Assembly (NCBI GenBank): GCA_043813895.1
Contig: JBDRKQ010000259.1
Coordinates: 1 to 29,658, forward strand
Origin: CAZTAR01 sp043813895
Lineage (GTDB): Bacteria > Planctomycetota > Phycisphaerae > UBA1845 > UTPLA1
DNA length: 29,658 nt
Reading direction: 5' to 3'
Shown one piece after another: positions 7,407-15,467 of the stretch (the first letter of the stretch is position 1; each line of letters opens with the position of its first letter). Both the position numbers and the translations under genes were made by a program. The notes under the pieces are model-generated. The model had not been told where the DNA came from and ran no database searches. It saw only the letters and a program-made list of their open reading frames with translations.

Positions 7407-8594
7407 CTACTCGCCTGGCTTCGCTCTCCATGTCTCATCGAGCAGTTCTGCAAGCTCAGCGGCGGCGTTGTCCGCAGCACCCGTCTTGACGATTGGCTGG
7501 ATCACGTCACGCAGGTCCGCGCGAACTCGGGCGAGCGTAGCAGGCGTCGACAGCCACTCGGCCGCGACGGCCGCGATGGGCGTCGTGCTTGCGTAGTAAG
7601 GCATGAATTCCGGCACGACCTGCCGGCCCGCCAGGATGTTGGGGATGGACAGGTGCTTTGTCGCGATCAGCCAACGGCCCAGCAACCGGTACATCCACCG
7701 ATTGGCGTTGTACATGACGATCATCGGCGTCGCGTGGTAGGCGACCTCCAGCGTAATCGTCCCGGAGGCCACAAGCGCCAGATCAGCCGCACGGATGGCC
7801 GCGGCACGATCGTCCGGGCCCGACAGCACCTCGACGGAAAGTCCCCAAGGGCCTTCGGAAACGGCCTTCTCGATCAGCACACGCATCTGCTCATTGGCCG
7901 GAACCACGAGGAAGTGGGCGCGTTTGAAACGCAGCGTCAGCGACTTGGCAACCTCCAGTTGTCCCGGCAATACCTCCTCGACGACGTGCTTCCGAGAGCC
8001 TGGTAACAGGGTCACGACGGGCGAGGCGGCGCCTCGCAGTGCGCGGATGCGATCCTCGTCGATCTCGAGTGCGAGCAGATGGTCGAATGAGGGATGGCCG
8101 ACGTACGTCGCCGGGATTCCCGCATCGCGGAACCACTGCTCCTCAAACGGCCAGATGCAGGCAAGGCGATTGACCCTTCTCCGTACGCGGGCGTTTCGCC
8201 AGGAGGCCCATGCCCAGGTCTGCGGTGCGATGTAGTACATCACCGGGATGCCACGGGCACGGCACAGCTTGGCGATCGGCAGGTTCAACGTAGGCGAGTC
8301 CACGACGACGGCCGCAGCAAATGTGTTTTCGGCGAGGTATTCCTTCACGCGGCGGAGCAGGCGCAGGGCTTCGGGGATTCGGCGAATCGCCGCGAGCGCC
8401 ATGGCCGACCCGGCGGTCATGTCGTGGAAGCACTCACAGCCCTGAGCCCGCATGGCTGGCCCGGCGAGCCCGGCGAACCTGGCGTGCGGACGCTTGTCGA
8501 GGAAGGCCCGGATCAGGGCTGCCGCATGTTCATCCGCGCTCTGTTCAGCGGCGCTGATGAAGACGGTGGGGTTGGCATCTCCTGGGGACATCAT
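7407..8594 (-). CDS. lpxB: Lipid-A-disaccharide synthase
   Basis: LpxB (GT19) joins UDP-2,3-diacylglucosamine and lipid X into the lipid A disaccharide at the inner membrane. The 395-residue product has the family landmarks: YYIAPQTWAWASWRNARVRR, GHPSFDHL, LLPGSRKHVVEEVLP (donor-side GSR), SGTITLEVAYHATPMIVMY and HLSIPNILAGRQVVPEF. At the N-terminus the usual GExSGD motif is altered to AAEQSADEH (15-23), with Gly-to-Ala changes. Two ATGs are adjacent (8594 and 8591); GGAG lies 2 and 5 bases before them, so the second may be the one used. No other lpx genes are in the window. It converges on rpsT and is divergent from rpsB. Confidence 0.93.
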   Translation of the reverse strand: MMSPGDANPTVFISAAEQSADEHAAALIRAFLDKRPHARFAGLAGPAMRAQGCECFHDMTAGSAMALAAIRRIPEALRLLRRVKEYLAENTFAAAVVVDSPTLNLPIAKLCRARGIPVMYYIAPQTWAWASWRNARVRRRVNRLACIWPFEEQWFRDAGIPATYVGHPSFDHLLALEIDEDRIRALRGAASPVVTLLPGSRKHVVEEVLPGQLEVAKSLTLRFKRAHFLVVPANEQMRVLIEKAVSEGPWGLSVEVLSGPDDRAAAIRAADLALVASGTITLEVAYHATPMIVMYNANRWMYRLLGRWLIATKHLSIPNILAGRQVVPEFMPYYASTTPIAAVAAEWLSTPATLARVRADLRDVIQPIVKTGAADNAAAELAELLDETWRAKPGE

Positions 8595-8914
8595 GGCTCC
8601 GCAACGGGATGCCGCAGGTCGTTTACGGCTGATCCCGTCATGGGTTTGGCACACGGCGGCCGAGTCGGATTCCCCGGCCCGGCGACCATACGGCAGCACG
8701 ATACCGCGGAAAGTCGTGACGGCAAGATAGCGGTTCCCGAGCGAATCAAGTCCGAGAATGCAGTGCCGGGGAAGAATGGGGGTAGGTTCGCGAGGAGATG
8801 CTACCGGTCAGAAAACCGGAGGCGTGGCCGATCCCGCCGACACCCGGATCGCCGAGGCCCGGCAGCCTGAGCTTCGCCCGCATTCTACCATCGGAGGAAG
8901 CCACATTTGCCCAC

Positions 8915-8944
8915 TTGACGGTCGTGGCCCAAAGGCCGTAAGCT
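8915..8944 (+). promoter_or_regulatory. Putative sigma-70 promoter of rpsB
   Basis: TTGACG (8915-8920), an 18-base spacer and TAAGCT (8939-8944). Transcription would start near 8951, giving a leader of about 60 bases before the TTG start of rpsB. The -35 box matches five of six consensus bases. Confidence 0.5.
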
Positions 8945-8998
8945 ACAGGGTTTGTCGTGCGTTCTAGTTTTTGAGATCAGATTGGCCTTAAGTAAACC

Positions 8999-9007
8999 AG
9001 GAGGTGA
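8999..9007 (+). promoter_or_regulatory. Very strong ribosome binding site of rpsB
   Basis: AGGAGGTGA is a nine-base match to the complement of the 16S 3' end seen at 29135-29143 of this same window. It sits 3 bases before the TTG start at 9011 (7 from the GGAGG core), fixes the start, and offsets the weak codon. Confidence 0.85.
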
Positions 9008-9010
9008 GTT

Positions 9011-9922
9011 TTGGCATCGGCGTTGGTCCGCGAGCTGATTGATTGCGGCGTCCACTTCGGCCATCGAGCGGGTCGGTGGAATCCCAAGATGGCGCCCTAC
9101 ATCTTCGGTACGCGGAATTCGATACACATTATCGATATCCGAGAAACTGTGAAGGGATTGCTTCGAGCGAAGAAGTTCATCTCCGCGATCGTGGCACAGG
9201 GGCACGAAGTGCTCATCGTGGGCACGAAGCGGCAGGCGGGCGAGATCGTGGAAAAGCAAGCCAAGCGCGTGGGCATGCCTCACGTGAAGGAGCGGTGGCT
9301 CGGTGGGACACTGACGAATTTCAAGACGATTCGCTTGCGGCTGGCGCGGCTCGAAGAGATCGAAGAACTCGAGCGTTCCGGCAGAATCAACGACTTCAGC
9401 AAGAAGATGAAGTCCACGATCGACCGCGAACGTCGGAAGATTACCCGCAATCTTGAAGGCATCCGAACCATGACGCGGCTGCCCGGCGCACTGGTGATTG
9501 TCGACGTGCATCGCGAGCAGAACGCCGTCAAAGAGGCGAGAAAGCTCGGGATCCCAACGATCTGCCTTGTCGATACCGACAGCGATCCGGACTCGGCCGA
9601 CCTCGTCATTCCCTGCAACGACGACGCGATGCGGTCGATCGAGCTGGTTGTCAGGCTATTGGCGGATGCGATCGAAGAAGGCAAGAAAGGCCGAGTCGCC
9701 AAAGCCAAGGCGGATGCCGACCAATCCGGCGGAGAGTCCGAACGCCCAAGGCGGACGCGCCGACCCACCACATCGGAGTTGGCCGAGCGCGAGTCGACTC
9801 CGCCCCGGGAAGAGACAGTCGGGCAGCCCGATACACATGCGGATGCGGTCGTGAAAACGGCCGAACGAGCGCCGGATTCGGTGCCCACCGCTCCGCCGAC
9901 TGAAGTCCCGGACAGCGTTTGA
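9011..9922 (+). CDS. rpsB: Ribosomal protein S2 with long C-terminal tail
   Basis: S2 is a late-assembling 30S protein. Residues 1 to about 228 follow the family closely: LIDCGVHFGHRAGRWNPKM, IHIIDIRETV, GTKRQAGEIV, ERWLGGTLTNFKTI, RLPGALVIVDVHREQNAV, PTICLVDTDSDPDSADLVIP and CNDDAMRSIELV. The TTG start at 9011 is fixed by an AGGAGGTGA site. The last 75 residues or so form a disordered tail rich in Glu, Pro, Arg and Thr that is not part of the standard fold; typical S2 is about 230-260 residues and this one is 303. tsf follows on the same strand, the usual rpsB-tsf-pyrH order, but 186 bp away. Confidence 0.97.
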   Translation: MASALVRELIDCGVHFGHRAGRWNPKMAPYIFGTRNSIHIIDIRETVKGLLRAKKFISAIVAQGHEVLIVGTKRQAGEIVEKQAKRVGMPHVKERWLGGTLTNFKTIRLRLARLEEIEELERSGRINDFSKKMKSTIDRERRKITRNLEGIRTMTRLPGALVIVDVHREQNAVKEARKLGIPTICLVDTDSDPDSADLVIPCNDDAMRSIELVVRLLADAIEEGKKGRVAKAKADADQSGGESERPRRTRRPTTSELAERESTPPREETVGQPDTHADAVVKTAERAPDSVPTAPPTEVPDSV

Positions 9923-9967
9923 CTCGGAATCGGTCTTTTATAGTCGCACGCGATTGCGTCATTCGTT

Positions 9968-9981
9968 GCTCGCCGGCGAGC
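9968..9981. repeat. Perfect 14-bp palindrome between rpsB and tsf
   Basis: GCTCGCCGGCGAGC is fully self-complementary with no loop, so it suits a dimeric DNA-binding protein better than an RNA hairpin. It lies 46 bp after rpsB and 127 bp before tsf. No known operator is recognised, and it may be a chance GC-rich palindrome. Confidence 0.35.
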
Positions 9982-10108
9982 CGGTCGGCACTGCGGCGGC
10001 ATGACACGACTGTAGCGACGGCTTGTGGAGCGCGGAGGCCCTTGGGGCCGATCGTCTGCGTTCAGAAACCACACTTGTAGAAAAAGCACCCAAGGAGAAG
10101 GATAGGCA

Positions 10109-10924
10109 ATGGCCCAGATTACCGCCAAGCAGGTCCAGGCCCTGCGAGCCAAGACGGACCTGGCGATGATGGATTGCAAGAAGGCGCTGGTGGAAGCCGA
10201 CGGCGACGAGACGAAAGCGATGGAGATTCTCCGCAAGCAGTTCGCCAACAAGATGAGCGATCGTGCGGAGAAGGAGACCGCCAACGGGCGCATCGGCGTC
10301 TTCGCGGACGACAGCGCCGTAGCCTTGGTGGAGGTGCGGTGTGAGACCGACTTCGTCGCCACGAACGACACCTTTCAAGCGTTTGCCGACCGCATCGCCG
10401 AGCGGTGCGCGCGGACGGGCCTCACGACGGTCGACGAGCTCAAGGCGTCGAAGCTCCCCGACGGCATGACGGTGGGCGATGCATTGACGGACCTGTACGG
10501 AAAGCTCAAAGAGAACATGAGCATCCACCGTCTCAAGAAGCTCGACGGGGCCGGCGCCTGCTATGTCCACCATAATGGGAAAGTCGGCGCGGCGATCGTC
10601 TGCGACACGCCGCCCGGCGAGCCCGGTCGACATGTGTGCATGCACGTCGCTTCGACCCAGGACATCTTCGGTGTCGTGCGGGAGGACGTGGATCCGAAGC
10701 GCGTCGCCGACGCGCGCGAGCGGGCAATGGGCGAAGTCGAGGGCAAGCCGGAACAGATCAAAGAGAAAATCGTGACCGGCAAGATGAACAAATGGTTTGG
10801 TGCGCACGTTCTCACAGAACAGCCCTTCGTGATGGACGACAAGAAATCCGTAAGCGATTTCGCCAAGGAGAACGGGTTTGCCATCAAGGCGTTCCTGAAG
10901 TTTGAGGTTGGGGGATTGGACTAG
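10109..10924 (+). CDS. tsf: Elongation factor Ts
   Basis: EF-Ts is the nucleotide exchange factor of EF-Tu. The 271-residue product starts with the UBA-like domain (ITAKQVQALRAKTDLAMMDC, KKALVEADGD) and has the diagnostic TDFVATNDTFQAFA in the core. It continues with the later core (HHNGKVGAAIV, HVASTQDIFGVVREDVDP) and ends NGFAIKAFLKFEVGG. The ATG at 10109 is preceded by AAGGAGAAGG (10093-10102). The length fits the family. An intrinsic terminator begins 8 bp after the stop, so tsf ends a transcription unit and pyrH needs its own promoter or read-through. Confidence 0.97.
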   Translation: MAQITAKQVQALRAKTDLAMMDCKKALVEADGDETKAMEILRKQFANKMSDRAEKETANGRIGVFADDSAVALVEVRCETDFVATNDTFQAFADRIAERCARTGLTTVDELKASKLPDGMTVGDALTDLYGKLKENMSIHRLKKLDGAGACYVHHNGKVGAAIVCDTPPGEPGRHVCMHVASTQDIFGVVREDVDPKRVADARERAMGEVEGKPEQIKEKIVTGKMNKWFGAHVLTEQPFVMDDKKSVSDFAKENGFAIKAFLKFEVGGLD

Positions 10925-10931
10925 CCGGAAG

Positions 10932-10955
10932 AAGCCGCACAACGCGGCTTTTTTT
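10932..10955 (+). terminator. Intrinsic terminator after tsf
   Basis: AAGCCGC (10932-10938) pairs perfectly with GCGGCTT (10944-10950) around ACAAC, and the right arm runs directly into T's (10949-10955). Stem, small loop and seven-T tract fit the classical rho-independent form. It is the clearest terminator in the window. Confidence 0.88.
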
Positions 10956-11013
10956 ATGCCTGTAGGCGGCGACGCGCCTCCGGCGATGCGATTCGATTCG
11001 ATGTGGAGCACGG

Positions 11014-11766
11014 ATGGCAATCAAGAGAAAAGGCAAGCCGCATATCAGGAAGTCCCCGAAGTTCAAACGCTTGGTTCTCAAAGTCTCCGGTGAGGGGTTC
11101 GGCCCGCCGGAAGGCTTCGGCCTCGATGGCGATGCCGTCGACCGAATCGCCCAGGAGATCGTCTCCGTCGCCGAGCTCGGCGTCCAGATCGCGGTCGTAG
11201 TCGGCGGGGGGAACTTCCTTCGTGGGGCCACCGTCGCCGAGCGGGTCAACATCCAGGAAGCCACGGCCCACTACATGGGCATGCTGGCAACCGTGATCAA
11301 CGCCCTGGCGCTCCAGGACATGTTGGAGGAGCTGGGGCAGCCGACCCGCGTCCAGTCTTCTATCGCCATCCAGAGTGCATGTGAGACCTTCATCCGGCGG
11401 CGGTGCATCCGACACCTCGAAAAGGGTCGCGTCGTTGTGCTGGCGGCAGGCACCGGGCGGCCCTTCGTGACCACCGATACCGCGGCCGCACTGGCATCCG
11501 TGGAGATCGGTGCGGAGATTCTTTTCAAGGCGACCAATGTGGACGGGGTGTATTCCGCCGACCCCAACAAGGACTCACAGGCCCGGTTCATCGAGAAGCT
11601 CAGCTATAACGAGGTCATCGATCAGCGGTTGCGGGTGATGGATGTCTCCGCGATCGATCTGTGTCAGCGGCACAGCGTCCCCATCGGCGTGTTCAACCTG
11701 AAGATGCCTGGAAACTTGCTGAGAGCCGTGTCCGGCCGGAAAGTGGGCACGCGCATCGGCGATTGA
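11014..11766 (+). CDS. pyrH: UMP kinase
   Basis: PyrH phosphorylates UMP to UDP as a hexamer of the amino-acid-kinase fold. The 250-residue product has LVLKVSGEGFG (20-30; most homologues read LKLSGE), VVGGGNFLRG (62-71), HYMGMLATVINALALQD, a TDTAAALASVEIGAE block, KATNVDGVYSADPN and a C-terminal MPGNLLRAVSGRKVGTRIGD. A basic N-terminal extension (AIKRKGKPHIRKSPKFKR) precedes the first strand. The ATG at 11014 has GGAG at 11005-11008, five bases away. It follows tsf as in many bacteria, but with a terminator between. frr, often next, is absent; rlmN follows instead. Confidence 0.96.
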   Translation: MAIKRKGKPHIRKSPKFKRLVLKVSGEGFGPPEGFGLDGDAVDRIAQEIVSVAELGVQIAVVVGGGNFLRGATVAERVNIQEATAHYMGMLATVINALALQDMLEELGQPTRVQSSIAIQSACETFIRRRCIRHLEKGRVVVLAAGTGRPFVTTDTAAALASVEIGAEILFKATNVDGVYSADPNKDSQARFIEKLSYNEVIDQRLRVMDVSAIDLCQRHSVPIGVFNLKMPGNLLRAVSGRKVGTRIGD

Positions 11767-11799
11767 GTTCACCGCGCGGCCTCCGGCCAAAGCCGGATT

Positions 11800-11850
11800 G
11801 TGGCACAGGCGTCCCGCCCGTGATCCCACCGGCGTTGGCGCCGGTGGCAC
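11800..11850. repeat. Hairpin element between pyrH and rlmN
   Basis: GTGGCAC (11800-11806) leads into GGCG-TCC-CGCC and then a perfect 9-bp stem CCACCGGCG (11826-11834) / CGCCGGTGG (11839-11847) around TTGG. The CACCGGCG...CGCCGGTG stem recurs at 28856-28874. It belongs to the same loose family as the elements at 21195 and 28856. Confidence 0.65.
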
Positions 11851-11919
11851 CGTTTCCTTCGCAGGCTGAAAGTATTCTCAGCGTTTGCAGTACATCAGCC
11901 TCGCGAGGAGCGAACCGAA

Positions 11920-12975
11920 ATGTCAACGCGACGACACTTGCTGGAGTTTGACGCAGAGGCGTTGCGGGCGCTCTTTGTGGAGTTCGGGGAGAAACCGTTC
12001 CGGGCAACCCAGGTTCTCGAATGGGTGTACGATCGCGGCGCTGAGTCCTTCGCCGCGATGACCAACCTCTCGAAGCTGCTGCGAGATTCGCTGGCCGATC
12101 GACTCGACATCTGCACTTCACGAATCGTGCGCCGCTCCCCGTCCAAGGACGGGCTCGTCAAGCTGCTGCTCCGGTGGCCGGACGGAGCGACCAGCGAATG
12201 CGTCTTGATTCCAGACGGTCGCAGACGCACGGCCTGCATCAGCTCACAAGTAGGCTGTCCCGTCGGATGTCTGTTCTGTGCCAGTGGAGTCGGTGGCTTT
12301 CAGAGGAATCTCTCGACCGGCGAGATTATCGAACAGGTCCTTCGCGTCAGTGCGGAAGCCTCGGCAGACGACGGGCGGCTGAGCAACGTCGTTCTCATGG
12401 GCCTGGGCGAGCCGCTGGCCAACTACGACGCCGTGCTGAGGGCCGTACGCACGATCAACGCCCCATGGGGACCCAACATCGGCGCTCGGAAGATCACGAT
12501 CAGCACCGTCGGCCTGCCCAAGCAGATTCGCCGGCTGGCCGACGAAGGCCTGCAACTCAACCTGGCGTTGTCGTTGCACGCGCCGGCCGGCGCCCTGCGG
12601 CGGGAACTGATCCCCTGGGCGTCGAAGATACCCCTCGGGGAGTTGGGCGCCGCCTGCCGGTACTACTTCGATACGACCGGACGGGAAGTCACGATCGAGT
12701 ACATTCTTCTGCGAGGTGTCAACGACAAGCCCACCCAGGCGGAGGAACTCGCCCGGTTCGCCAGGCAGTTTCGCTCGAATGTCAACCTGATTCGCTACAA
12801 CCCGGTTCCAGAGCTACCATATGATCGGCCGACGGCCGAGGAAGCGCACGCGTTCCAGCAGCGTCTCCGGACACTCGGCGTGAACGCGCACATGCGGACC
12901 TCCCGCGGCCTGGATGTCGAGGCGGCCTGCGGCCAGTTGAGACGCCGAGAACTCGAGGCCGACGCTTGCCCCTGA
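11920..12975 (+). CDS. rlmN: Dual-specificity 23S rRNA/tRNA adenine-C2 methyltransferase RlmN
   Basis: RlmN is a radical-SAM enzyme that makes m2A2503 in 23S rRNA and m2A37 in some tRNAs. The 351-residue protein has the SAM [4Fe-4S] motif CPVGCLFC (Cys-113, -117, -120). Cys-106 (in TACISSQ) and Cys-337 (in EAACGQLR) line up with E. coli Cys-118 and Cys-355, the two mechanistic cysteines. NVVLMGLGEPLANYD and ISTVGLPKQIRRLA are further family blocks. The ATG at 11920 follows a GGAG about 11 bases away. It lies downstream of pyrH across a hairpin element, with tilS next on the same strand. No Cfr-type resistance features are evident; the overall pattern is that of RlmN. Confidence 0.95.
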   Translation: MSTRRHLLEFDAEALRALFVEFGEKPFRATQVLEWVYDRGAESFAAMTNLSKLLRDSLADRLDICTSRIVRRSPSKDGLVKLLLRWPDGATSECVLIPDGRRRTACISSQVGCPVGCLFCASGVGGFQRNLSTGEIIEQVLRVSAEASADDGRLSNVVLMGLGEPLANYDAVLRAVRTINAPWGPNIGARKITISTVGLPKQIRRLADEGLQLNLALSLHAPAGALRRELIPWASKIPLGELGAACRYYFDTTGREVTIEYILLRGVNDKPTQAEELARFARQFRSNVNLIRYNPVPELPYDRPTAEEAHAFQQRLRTLGVNAHMRTSRGLDVEAACGQLRRRELEADACP

Positions 12976-13020
12976 GGAGACGGTCCGGGGCTCCGTTCAG
13001 AGCCGCGCGCGTCAGAATCC

Positions 13021-13045
13021 GAGCCCCGAGCGCAAGCGAGCGGGT
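13021..13045. repeat. Short palindromic repeat between rlmN and tilS
   Basis: The 25-bp block GAGCCCCGAGCGCAAG followed by CGAGCGGGT shares the 11-base core GCGCAAGCGAG (13030-13040) with 7136-7146. Outer CCCG and CGGG can pair. It is a degenerate member of the intergenic repeats seen elsewhere in the window. Confidence 0.5.
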
Positions 13046-13109
13046 AGGACCCGAAGAAACCCGCGCTGGCGCTTGGGGACCTGATGACGCTCGTCTATCC
13101 TTGGGCGGA

Positions 13110-14186
13110 ATGATGAATGTCCGATTGTTCCACGTGCGTTTGTTCGAGGTTGCCGAGGGGCTGATTCCGGCCGGTTCGAGAATCGTCTGTGCCGTTTCCG
13201 GCGGTGCGGATTCGATGGCCCTCTTGCACGGGCTGCACGCGGTGAATGAGATCCACAATCGTGATTGGACGCTGCACGTCGCGCACGTCGATCACGCCTT
13301 GCGGGATGAAGCGGAGACGGAGGCTCGGTTCGTGGCCGAAGCCGCCGCGGGTCTCGGTCTTGATTGCACTGTGCGGCGCGCCAACGTCAGGGAGGCCGCC
13401 GCGCAAAGCGGTGACACGATCGAGGAGACGGGGCGACGTCTGCGTTATGAGTTCCTCGAAGGGGTCGCGACAACCACGGGGGCCCGGTCGATCGCAGTCG
13501 GCCACCACGCCGACGACCAGGCGGAGACGGTGCTCCACCACGTCGCCCGCGGAACAGGCTTGCGAGGCCTGGCCGGAATGGCGCCGCGCAGGGAGACCAG
13601 GCCCGGCAGCGGCATTTGGCTCGTCCGGCCGCTGTTGGAAATGCGCCGGTCCGATCTTCGGGCATACCTTGACCATCGCGACATCGGACATGTCCACGAC
13701 GCCAGCAACGATGATGCGGACGCCACCACGCGCAACCGAATCCGGCACCGAGTCCTGCCGTCCATCGAAGCGATGATCAATCCGAAGGTCACGTCGGCCC
13801 TGGTGCGGCTGGCGACCCAGGCGCGCCGCACGAACGAGGTTCTTCGCGGCATGGCCGAGGACGCCGTGAATCGGCTCGCGGTTGACCGCGCCGATGGCGA
13901 GATATCCCTTGCGGCGAAGGCATTTCCCGCGCTGCCCCGTGCGGTGCAAACGGAAGTCGTCGTCCTCATTCTTCAGCGGCTGGGAGTCTCAATGCGAGGC
14001 GTGGGCTTCGAACGAATCGAAGCCGCGGCAGACGCGGTGATCGCACGGGGCCGGCGCCGCAAGATCGAGCTGCCCGGCGGCGTGCGTATAGAACGCATCG
14101 GTCCCCGCCTGCACTTTCGTGTCTGCGTTTCCCACGAAGACGGACGACCCCAAGGCAGCGAGTCAACCGGAGAAAAGTGTCGTTGA
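13110..14186 (+). CDS. tilS: tRNA(Ile)-lysidine synthase
   Basis: TilS converts the wobble C34 of tRNA-Ile(CAU) to lysidine, so that it reads AUA and is charged with Ile. The 358-residue product has the PP-loop AVSGGADSMALLHG (SGGADS at 30-35), HVDHALRDEAETEARFV, GHHADDQAETVLHH and RNRIRHRVLP. It is shorter than E. coli TilS (432), and the small C-terminal domain appears minimal. ATG-ATG at 13110/13113 follows GGGCGGA; the frame is open further up to 12966 but carries repeat-like sequence there, so I reject that longer start. The TGA overlaps the ATG of the next gene (TGATG), implying coupling with the glycosyltransferase. Confidence 0.93.
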   Translation: MMNVRLFHVRLFEVAEGLIPAGSRIVCAVSGGADSMALLHGLHAVNEIHNRDWTLHVAHVDHALRDEAETEARFVAEAAAGLGLDCTVRRANVREAAAQSGDTIEETGRRLRYEFLEGVATTTGARSIAVGHHADDQAETVLHHVARGTGLRGLAGMAPRRETRPGSGIWLVRPLLEMRRSDLRAYLDHRDIGHVHDASNDDADATTRNRIRHRVLPSIEAMINPKVTSALVRLATQARRTNEVLRGMAEDAVNRLAVDRADGEISLAAKAFPALPRAVQTEVVVLILQRLGVSMRGVGFERIEAAADAVIARGRRRKIELPGGVRIERIGPRLHFRVCVSHEDGRPQGSESTGEKCR

Positions 14187-15457
14187 TGTCAGGTGGAGAA
14201 CACGTGCCTGGTGCCGCCGGCTCAATCGAGCACGGTCCGTCGTCGCCGCGATTCAGGCGACGCCTGTTTTGGGTTCTTGCGGTAGCGGTCATCGCCCGAA
14301 TCGCGATCGTCGCGTATGCCGAGCGCCACCCGCAACGATTCGACTTTCCCGACTCCCACCGCTACGTACAGGTGGCCCTCAACATCGCGGCCGGAGAAGG
14401 CCCGATCGAATCGGAAGAAATCAAGTCCGGAACCGATCCCCTCTATCCGTTGCTCCTCTCGACGGGCCTGCTGCTGGGGCTTGACGATTCTGCTTCCCTG
14501 ATGTGTTTCGGCAGGATTGTGAACTCGCTCTTCGGGCTGGCCTGTGTGTTCTTGCTCGCGCTCCTTGGGCGGCGGCTCGTTGGAGAGCGAGCCGCGATTA
14601 TCGCAGCGGCGATCCTGGCGGTAGACCCCATCTTGCTCTTCTTCAATACGCTGGTGTTGACCGAAACGTGCTACACATTCCTCCTGCTGGCCGCGGTCCT
14701 CTGTATCGTTCGCGTGGCGGGCAGCGACCGTCCGTTCGCCTGGGCCGCGAGTGCGGGCGTATGTATGGGTCTGGGAACGCTGATGCGATCCAGCAGCTTG
14801 TTCATGCCGCTCGCGCTTCTGCCGCTTGTGTGGTGCCTTCTCCCTCGAGGGCGGCGGGGACGCGCCTGGGCCACGCTTCTCTTCCTACTCGCATCCTTCG
14901 CTCCGCTGGCGCCAACCGTCGCACGGAACTACCGGCTGCTCGGCGCCTTCGTCCCCGTGCGCACCGGCAGCGGCGCGAGCCTCATGGAGGCCCTGGGTCC
15001 GTGGGCCGACGGCTCGCCCGGCATGGATCGGATCGAGTACCCTGCCTTCCCGCACGGGGCAAACGAACACGAACGCGATCGACTCTGTCGTCGGGCCGCG
15101 ATCGAATGGGCCCGGGCACACCCAGGCGACGTACTCCGACTCGCACTCGCCAAGCTGAAGCGAACATGGTCCGTCACGATCAACGCCGATGCATACTCAA
15201 CGACCTCTTACAAACTGGTCGCTTGGGGAACCATCGCTCCAGAGTTCCTGTTGGCGATCGCCGGCCTGTGTCTGATGCGCCGGCGGCGCGGTGTCTTGGC
15301 CCTGTTGCTCGTGCCCGCGATCTACTTTACGCTGCTGCACATGGTGTTCGTCGGATCGGTTCGTTATCGCGTGCCCGCGATGCCGCTGCTCTTCGTGCCG
15401 GCGGGTGTGGCCGCTGAACGGCTCTGTCGCAGGGTCGGCGATGGGAAGGACGGGTGA
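14186..15457 (+). CDS. GT39-like (GT-C fold) membrane glycosyltransferase
   Basis: A 423-residue membrane protein with about nine to ten hydrophobic segments and a GT-C outline. After the first helix (FWVLAVAVIARIAIVAYA) a periplasmic loop carries FDFPDSHRYVQVALNIAAGEGP, with the acidic motif expected of dolichyl- or undecaprenyl-phosphate-sugar-using enzymes. Then come DPLYPLLLS, a TLVLTETCYTFLLL helix and, near the end, GSVRYRVPAMPLLFVPAGVA, which is typical of PMT_2/GT39 proteins. The acceptor is unknown; lipid or protein are both possible. The start is the ATG overlapping the tilS stop; a GTG at 14177, with GGAG four bases before it, is an equally possible start. The AsmA-like gene follows 10 bp later. 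Confidence 0.8.
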   Translation: MSGGEHVPGAAGSIEHGPSSPRFRRRLFWVLAVAVIARIAIVAYAERHPQRFDFPDSHRYVQVALNIAAGEGPIESEEIKSGTDPLYPLLLSTGLLLGLDDSASLMCFGRIVNSLFGLACVFLLALLGRRLVGERAAIIAAAILAVDPILLFFNTLVLTETCYTFLLLAAVLCIVRVAGSDRPFAWAASAGVCMGLGTLMRSSSLFMPLALLPLVWCLLPRGRRGRAWATLLFLLASFAPLAPTVARNYRLLGAFVPVRTGSGASLMEALGPWADGSPGMDRIEYPAFPHGANEHERDRLCRRAAIEWARAHPGDVLRLALAKLKRTWSVTINADAYSTTSYKLVAWGTIAPEFLLAIAGLCLMRRRRGVLALLLVPAIYFTLLHMVFVGSVRYRVPAMPLLFVPAGVAAERLCRRVGDGKDG

Positions 15458-15467
15458 GGGCGCTCAG

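Larger units (their letters stand above)
8595..9010. other. 416-bp divergent intergenic region between lpxB and rpsB
   Basis: No gene is supported here. It must carry the lpxB promoter (minus) and the rpsB promoter (plus, 8915-8944). A small hairpin CCGGT-N6-ACCGG lies at 8804-8819. On the minus strand the lpxB frame stays open upstream to a TGA near 8810 and reads rather protein-like, but it has no start codon with a ribosome site. I saw no ribosomal-protein leader motif that I can name. Confidence 0.5.

Noticed and set aside
8595..8810. Protein-like N-terminal extension of lpxB
   Set aside because: The frame stays open to a TGA near 8810 and reads plausibly, but it has no start codon with a ribosome site and LpxB proteins do not carry such an extension. 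The ATG pair at 8591/8594 is the better start.
8758..8967. 69-codon plus-strand open frame before rpsB
   Set aside because: It runs through the proposed rpsB promoter and has no similarity that I recognise.
9919..9944. TTGACT and TATAGT as a tsf promoter
   Set aside because: The spacer is only 14 bases, too short for a sigma-70 promoter, and the -35 box overlaps the rpsB stop.
9280..11020. Long minus-strand open frames across rpsB and tsf (363 and 353 codons)
   Set aside because: They lie opposite unmistakable S2 and EF-Ts coding sequence and read as low-complexity Ser/Arg or His/Leu strings.
12966..13109. N-terminal extension of tilS from 12966
   Set aside because: It would overlap rlmN and run through a palindromic repeat; the TilS family begins near the ATG at 13110.
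13095..13949. 284-codon minus-strand open frame opposite tilS
   Set aside because: TilS on the plus strand has its PP-loop and all family motifs. The minus frame is a shadow.
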